Source of the DNA: an uncultured Chromatiaceae bacterium
GTDB taxonomy: Bacteria > Pseudomonadota > Gammaproteobacteria > Enterobacterales > Alteromonadaceae
NCBI GenBank assembly: GCA_946482615.1
Contig: CAMLSF010000006.1
Coordinates: 1-54,042 of the forward strand
DNA: 54,042 nt
Direction of reading: 5' to 3'
Shown here piece by piece: positions 50,131-54,042 of this stretch (position 1 is the first letter of the stretch; each line of letters opens with the position of its first letter). A model generated the notes under the pieces. The model worked only from the letters and a program-made list of their open reading frames with translations. It was not told the origin of the DNA and did no database searches. Both the position numbers and the translations under genes were made by a program.

Positions 50131-51065
50131 GCGGTTTTCTCCGCTATACGTAATACAGCACTGCGGGCTCTGACGTTATTTTCCAGTTCAGCCTCTGACG
50201 GCATAATGGCTTTGCCAATCAGTTTTAGCGGGGTATACAGGTTCAGTTGATCCTGGGTTAAAGGCAAACCTTTAGGAATAGCTGCACCTTTGCTTTTTAA
50301 ACGCATAAACTGTTTGACCATCCGATCTTCCAGCGAATGGAAGCTGATCACTGTTAAACGGCCACCAGGTTTTAATACCTGCACAGCAGCGTCCAGTGCA
50401 GTTTTGATCTGATCCAGTTCACTGTTGATATAAATACGGATGCCCTGAAAGCTGCGGGTGGCAGGATGCTTTTTCTCTTTATGGCTTTTGGGCACCACTG
50501 TACTGATTAAGCTGGCCAGTTGTGCTGTGCGGGTCAGTGGTTGCTCACTGCGGCTGTCGACTATGGCATTGGCTATACGCCAGGCTGACTTTTCTTCGCC
50601 GTATTCACGAAGCACAAAAGTAATGTCTTCCACATCAGCTTTGGCCAACCAATCGGCGGCAGAAATACCAGATGTTGGATCCATCCGCATATCCAGCGGA
50701 CCATCACGCATAAAGCTAAAGCCCCGCTCAGCATCATCCAGCTGAGGCGAAGACACCCCCAAATCCAGCAAAATACCATCCACTTTGCCGGAAATACCTT
50801 TATCTTCAGCGATTTGGGCCAAGGCGGCAAAAGGACTATGGGTAATAGAAAAACGTGGGTCGGACAGTAAAGGCGCTGCAGCTGCAATAGCAGCAGGATC
50901 GCGGTCAATGGCGTATAAACGGCCTTGTTCGCTTAATTTAGATAAAATCACTCTGCTGTGACCACCACGGCCAAAAGTACCGTCGAGATAAATCCCGTCG
51001 GGTTTGATGGCTAATCCGTCTATGGTCTCAGCCAATAGCACGGAGATGTGGGCGCTTTGCTCCAT
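50127..51065 (-). CDS. rsmH: 16S rRNA m4C1402 methyltransferase RsmH
   Basis: The 312-residue SAM-dependent enzyme (MraW) methylates N4 of C1402 in 16S rRNA. Seen are the SAM loop [16 protein letters not shown] (about 27-42), [14 protein letters not shown] and [12 protein letters not shown]. It is the second gene of the dcw operon, and its ATG overlaps the mraZ stop by one base (TGATG). Length matches E. coli (313). Confidence 0.97.
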   Translation of the reverse strand: MEQSAHISVLLAETIDGLAIKPDGIYLDGTFGRGGHSRVILSKLSEQGRLYAIDRDPAAIAAAAPLLSDPRFSITHSPFAALAQIAEDKGISGKVDGILLDLGVSSPQLDDAERGFSFMRDGPLDMRMDPTSGISAADWLAKADVEDITFVLREYGEEKSAWRIANAIVDSRSEQPLTRTAQLASLISTVVPKSHKEKKHPATRSFQGIRIYINSELDQIKTALDAAVQVLKPGGRLTVISFHSLEDRMVKQFMRLKSKGAAIPKGLPLTQDQLNLYTPLKLIGKAIMPSEAELENNVRARSAVLRIAEKTA

Positions 51066-51529
51066 CAGAGTACAAAATCCTGCAGCCGTTCGGAGATCTC
51101 AGCATCAGCAGACATATCACGTTCAATTGCCATATCTTCGGCAACACGTTTATTCCATGTCTCTTCGTCCCAGATCTCGAATTTATTAAGTTGTCCGACT
51201 AAGCGGATGTTTTTTGTCAGACTGGCATGGCTTCTCAGTGGCGCAGGTAATAGAATGCGCCCGCTTTTATCCATGTCGCAATCCGACGCATGGCCTATCA
51301 GTAAACGTTTAAAGCGCAACTCTTGTGGGTTCTGGTTAGATAAACGCTGCAGTTGTTCTGCAACTTCTTCCCATTCAGGCAATGGGTACAGCAGCAAACA
51401 AGGATCTTTGGTGTGGATAGTACAGACCATGGCCCCTTCGGCATCAGCAAATAAGGTATCGCGGTAACGCGTTGGCAGCGCTAACCGACCCTTATCATCC
51501 AATGTTAAAGAAAACGAACCACGGAACAT
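51065..51529 (-). CDS. mraZ: Transcriptional regulator MraZ
   Basis: The 154-residue protein has two SpoVT/AbrB-like domains, each with the [13 protein letters not shown] or [12 protein letters not shown] type of motif (about 12-24 and 89-101). In E. coli MraZ forms a ring and represses its own dcw operon through spaced TGGG repeats. Such repeats lie 40-65 bp upstream here, which supports autoregulation. It is the first gene of the cluster. The ribosome site is GTGGGA. Confidence 0.97.
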   Translation of the reverse strand: MFRGSFSLTLDDKGRLALPTRYRDTLFADAEGAMVCTIHTKDPCLLLYPLPEWEEVAEQLQRLSNQNPQELRFKRLLIGHASDCDMDKSGRILLPAPLRSHASLTKNIRLVGQLNKFEIWDEETWNKRVAEDMAIERDMSADAEISERLQDFVL

Positions 51530-51547
51530 GTTAATCCCACTTTATTC

Positions 51548-51563
51548 TTGTTTGATCCTGATA
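51548..51563. repeat. Direct repeat copy 1 near the mraZ promoter
   Basis: TTGTTTGATCCTGATA is one of two 16-bp copies that match at 14 of 16 positions. This copy lies in the mraZ leader, downstream of the MraZ repeats in transcription order. The other copy is at 51645-51660. Confidence 0.5.
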
Positions 51564-51567
51564 TTTG

Positions 51568-51592
51568 ATCCACAAATACCCACAATTTCCCA
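51568..51592 (-). promoter_or_regulatory. MraZ operator
   Basis: On the minus strand the sequence reads TGGGA-N5-TGGGT-N5-TGGAT, three copies at exactly 10-bp spacing. This is the known MraZ-binding arrangement. It starts at about +3 of the inferred transcript, where bound MraZ would block the operon promoter. Confidence 0.8.
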
Positions 51593-51601
51593 CTGATGTA
51601 C

Positions 51602-51631
51602 AGTTTAGGGCTGCAGAAGAAAGCTTGTCAA
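51602..51631 (-). promoter_or_regulatory. Sigma-70 promoter of the dcw operon
   Basis: On the minus strand a perfect TTGACA (51626-51631) and TAAACT (51602-51607, 4/6) are separated by 18 bp. The predicted start is near 51595, and the MraZ repeats lie directly downstream. Confidence 0.7.
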
Positions 51632-52052
51632 GGTGAAAACCCCTTTGTTTGATCAGGATAGATCCAGTAAAAACAAGGCTTAGCGCGAAGATCCTGATTT
51701 CTGTGGGAAAAAGTGGAAGAAAAAAACTTAAAAATAGTTGGAAATAATTTATTTAGTTACGCATAACCTAATCCTGCATACGAACAGTCATCAGCATGCG
51801 ACTAAGATGCAGTCACCAAAGTGATAACATCTATTTTTGCTCTGAAAAAACTGAAATAACCTTATGATTTTCATTAATAAAAAACAGTGGACTGCAAAAT
51901 TGGATCCACAGAGAGAGCACTAAACGATAAAAATTGCAATAGCTGGCAATGGCCACAACCGGGTCAAAAAAGTGACCTTAATCACTCACAACTTAAGAAG
52001 AAACCCAATAAATAAACGGCACAGAAAGTAAGCAAGCACTCACAACAAGCAA
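51632..52052. other. Gene-free stretch upstream of the mraZ promoter
   Basis: About 420 AT-rich bases hold no gene I can support. They contain the second copy of the 16-bp direct repeat (51645-51660) and a GGTCA/TGACC dyad (51961-51976). Further promoters for the dcw operon could lie here, but I cannot fix one. Confidence 0.4.
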
Positions 52053-52089
52053 TAAAAAAAGCCCTGACTCTGGTTGCAGAGTCAGGGCT
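52053..52089. terminator. Terminator of the chrA-flavin reductase transcript
   Basis: A perfect 12-bp stem (52060-52071 with 52078-52089) has a 6-base loop and on the minus strand is followed by seven T. It separates this transcript from the dcw operon promoter. Confidence 0.9.
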
Positions 52090-52102
52090 AAAAACAGGAA
52101 GT

Positions 52103-52729
52103 TCAGCGACGGACTGCCGAAGCAGGTCGGGCTAACTGAAATATATCACCCGCAACCCTGCTGTAACCTGAACCACCAATACGACTGATTAAATCCATTT
52201 TATCGGGATCAGGCATGCCATTGGCGTCCAACATCGCAGGATTGATGTACAAACACAGCACTTGTGCAAAAATCACTTCACAGCTCGGGTTTTCCGGCGG
52301 ATAAGGTTGTAACTTCGCCAGGCGGCATTCAAGCGCCACAGGAGCTAAAGCGACCCGGGGTACCTTAATCTGGCTGGATGGCGCCTGTTCCAGCCGGGCC
52401 AGATCAAATTCACTTTGATCGGCAGGCACAGCCGCTGCGCTGATATTCATTTCATTGGCCAGCGCATGAGGCACCAGATTGACGACAAAATCATGGGTGG
52501 CTTCAATATTGACGCTGGTGTCTTTACGACTGCCATCGGCTTTATGCTGAGTGGAGATCATCAAGGTCGGCGGCTGGTCTGTGACCATCTGAAAAAAGCT
52601 AAAGGGCGCCAGATTCACAACACCATCTGAAGACAAACTCGACACCCAGGCTATAGGGCGGGGAGTAATAGTGCTGGTTAATAATTTATAAGCCGCTGAA
52701 GGGTCCAGCTGCTGCAGATCAATCCACAT
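52103..52729 (-). CDS. Flavin reductase-like FMN-binding protein
   Basis: The 208-residue cytoplasmic protein has the flavin-reductase-like split-barrel domain. Blocks include TPRPIAWVSSLSSDGVVNLAPFSFF (about 24-48, typical FMN-binding loop) and KDTSVNI. DFVVNLV and the C-terminal part with ISRIGGSGYSR are also present. It probably binds FMN and reduces flavin or a flavin-linked substrate with NAD(P)H. The substrate is not known. The ATG at 52729 overlaps the chrA stop by one base (TAATG), so the two are translated together, which hints at a link with chromate or metal stress. A strong terminator follows. Confidence 0.85.
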   Translation of the reverse strand: MWIDLQQLDPSAAYKLLTSTITPRPIAWVSSLSSDGVVNLAPFSFFQMVTDQPPTLMISTQHKADGSRKDTSVNIEATHDFVVNLVPHALANEMNISAAAVPADQSEFDLARLEQAPSSQIKVPRVALAPVALECRLAKLQPYPPENPSCEVIFAQVLCLYINPAMLDANGMPDPDKMDLISRIGGSGYSRVAGDIFQLARPASAVRR

Positions 52730-54042
52730 TAATAACGACTCCAAAAAGACAATGCCAGTCCCAATACAGCAGCGCCTGCTATTACCCGCATCACATCCTG
52801 TTTAGCCACAAACAACGCCAACGCAGCCAACACAGTGATAAGCCCGGCCTGCCAATCAAAAGGGGCCACAAAACCCGCAGGCCATAACACATGGTAAGCA
52901 AAAAACAGCGCTAAATTGACAATAACCCCAACCACTGCAGCACTGATGGCGGTTAATGGTGCTGTCAGCTGCAACTTACCTTGAGTGGACTCCACCAGCG
53001 GACCACCAGCCAGAATAAAAATAAAGGAAGGCAAAAAGGTAAACCAGGTCACCAGCAAGGCAGCAGTGAGACCAGCCAACAACATCAGTTCAGGTCCAAA
53101 GCTGGCTTGCACATAAGCCCCGACAAAAGCGACAAAAACCACCACCATAATCAGCGGACCAGGTGTGGTTTCGCCCAATGCCAGACCATCCATCATTTGT
53201 CCCGGCGTTAACCAGCCAAATTTATCGACAGCGCCCTGATAGACATAAGGCAACACCGCATAAGCGCCACCAAAAGTTAATAACGCGGCTTTGGTAAAAA
53301 ACCAGCTCATTTGGGTCAGTTGATGCTGCCAGCCCAGACTCAGTGTCAGCACTGCCATAGGCAGAGCCCAAAGCAGCACACCACAGCAAAACACCAGACT
53401 AAAACGGCTCCAGCGAAATAAGGCATGAGCAGGGGTTGGCGTGCTGTCGTCAATCAAAGCCGGGCCATAACTTTTCTGTGCACTTGAGTGTGCACTGCCG
53501 GAAAAAGCCGCTGGCACGAATTGACTGCCGATAAAACCAATAATGGCGGCAGACAATACAATCAGCGGAAAGGGCAACTTTAACGCAAAAATAGCGACAA
53601 AAGCTGCAGTAGCTATAGCCCAGAGCAGCGGATGTTTCATCACCCGCCCACCTATACGCCAGGCCGCATGCAGCACTATGGCCGCTATCGCAGGTTTAAT
53701 GCCATAAAAAATGCCCGCCACCCAGGGATGTTCGCCATACACCAGATAAGCCCAGGACAGCAGCACCAATAACAACAACGATGGCAGAATAAACAGCAGA
53801 CCCGCAATAATCCCACCTACAGTGCGGTGCATCAGCCAGCCCAGATAAGTCGCCAGTTGCTGTGCCTCAGGCCCGGGCAACAACATACAATAATTCAGCG
53901 CATGCAAAAACCGCCCTTCACTGATCCAGCGGCGTTTTTCCACCAACTCAGTATGCATAATAGCAATCTGCCCTGCCGGCCCACCAAAGCTGATACAGCC
54001 CAGCTTTAACCAAAACCAGAAAGCCTGCCAGAAGGGGATGGA
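52729..54042 (-). CDS. chrA: Chromate transporter ChrA (5' end outside window)
   Basis: This is a CHR-family inner-membrane transporter that exports chromate or related oxyanions. The open frame runs past an internal methionine at 53958 to the window edge. The edge part encodes LGCISFGGPAGQIAIMH, a core family motif, so the true start lies beyond 54042. The 437 visible residues are close to a full bidomain CHR protein. The first half carries FGGPAGQ and the LPGPEAQQLATYLG loop. The second carries TFGGAYAVLPYV and LGETTPGPL. Ten or more membrane helices are seen. It is coupled to the flavin-reductase-like gene downstream. Confidence 0.9.
   Translation of the reverse strand, partial: SIPFWQAFWFWLKLGCISFGGPAGQIAIMHTELVEKRRWISEGRFLHALNYCMLLPGPEAQQLATYLGWLMHRTVGGIIAGLLFILPSLLLLVLLSWAYLVYGEHPWVAGIFYGIKPAIAAIVLHAAWRIGGRVMKHPLLWAIATAAFVAIFALKLPFPLIVLSAAIIGFIGSQFVPAAFSGSAHSSAQKSYGPALIDDSTPTPAHALFRWSRFSLVFCCGVLLWALPMAVLTLSLGWQHQLTQMSWFFTKAALLTFGGAYAVLPYVYQGAVDKFGWLTPGQMMDGLALGETTPGPLIMVVVFVAFVGAYVQASFGPELMLLAGLTAALLVTWFTFLPSFIFILAGGPLVESTQGKLQLTAPLTAISAAVVGVIVNLALFFAYHVLWPAGFVAPFDWQAGLITVLAALALFVAKQDVMRVIAGAAVLGLALSFWSRY

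Overview
The window looks like a stretch of core chromosome from a gammaproteobacterium of the Alteromonadales/Chromatiaceae type. A Rheinheimera-like organism is my best guess, inferred from gene content and order and not proven. Almost every gene has a close E. coli counterpart: mdh/argR divergent, acnB-yacL, glnK-amtB, pdhR-aceEF-lpd, ampDE, nadC, pilABCD-coaE-zapD-yacG, mutT-secA-lpxC, and the whole dcw cluster from mraZ to ftsZ. I see no tRNA, rRNA, CRISPR array, prophage or insertion sequence, and no clear sign of recent transfer.

Layout. Positions 1-2571 hold mdh (-), argR (+) and a DyP-type peroxidase gene (-) whose end overlaps argR. Positions 2572-3604 have no protein gene. They hold a clear CsrB-type regulatory RNA (about 2867-3202, about 23 GGA triplets, many in hairpin loops) with a GacA/UvrY-like palindrome about 180 bp upstream, and then the 3' region of amtB. 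Positions 3605-8451 hold acnB, yacL, glnK and amtB, all on the minus strand. glnK has a sigma-54-like promoter and a palindrome that fits both an NtrC site and the yacL terminator. Positions 8452-9042 are non-coding, with the acnB promoter, nested inverted repeats and a Fur-box-like palindrome. Next come a secreted cysteine-rich alpha/beta hydrolase (+), an M13 metallopeptidase lipoprotein (-), and the pyruvate dehydrogenase genes pdhR-aceE-aceF-lpd (-). Two PdhR operators lie upstream of pdhR.

Positions 19246-29242 hold ampE/ampD (-), then on the plus strand a membrane-anchored retropepsin, nadC, a cold-shock/DUF1294 protein, the type IV pilus genes pilA, pilB, pilC and pilD, coaE, zapD and yacG. 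From 29310 to 51529 a nearly continuous minus-strand block runs, in transcription order, mraZ-rsmH-ftsL-ftsI-murE-murF-mraY-murD-ftsW-murG-murC-ddl-ftsQ-ftsA-ftsZ-lpxC-(M23 peptidase)-secA-mutT. Only the DciA helicase-loader gene, on the plus strand, interrupts it. Many neighbours overlap by 1-23 bases, as expected for translationally coupled genes. The right end carries a flavin-reductase-like gene coupled to a chrA chromate transporter gene that runs off the window edge.

The genes link central carbon flow (PDH complex, aconitase, malate dehydrogenase), nitrogen sensing (GlnK-AmtB), wall-precursor synthesis and recycling (Mur enzymes, AmpD), division and secretion. The most useful new information is regulatory: the CsrB RNA with its activator site, paired PdhR boxes, a MraZ operator, a dual-use NtrC/terminator palindrome, a Fur-type box near acnB and a palindrome in the lpxC leader. 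The main protein oddity is a DyP peroxidase whose distal heme-pocket arginine is replaced by tryptophan. I did not find a convincing wholly new system.
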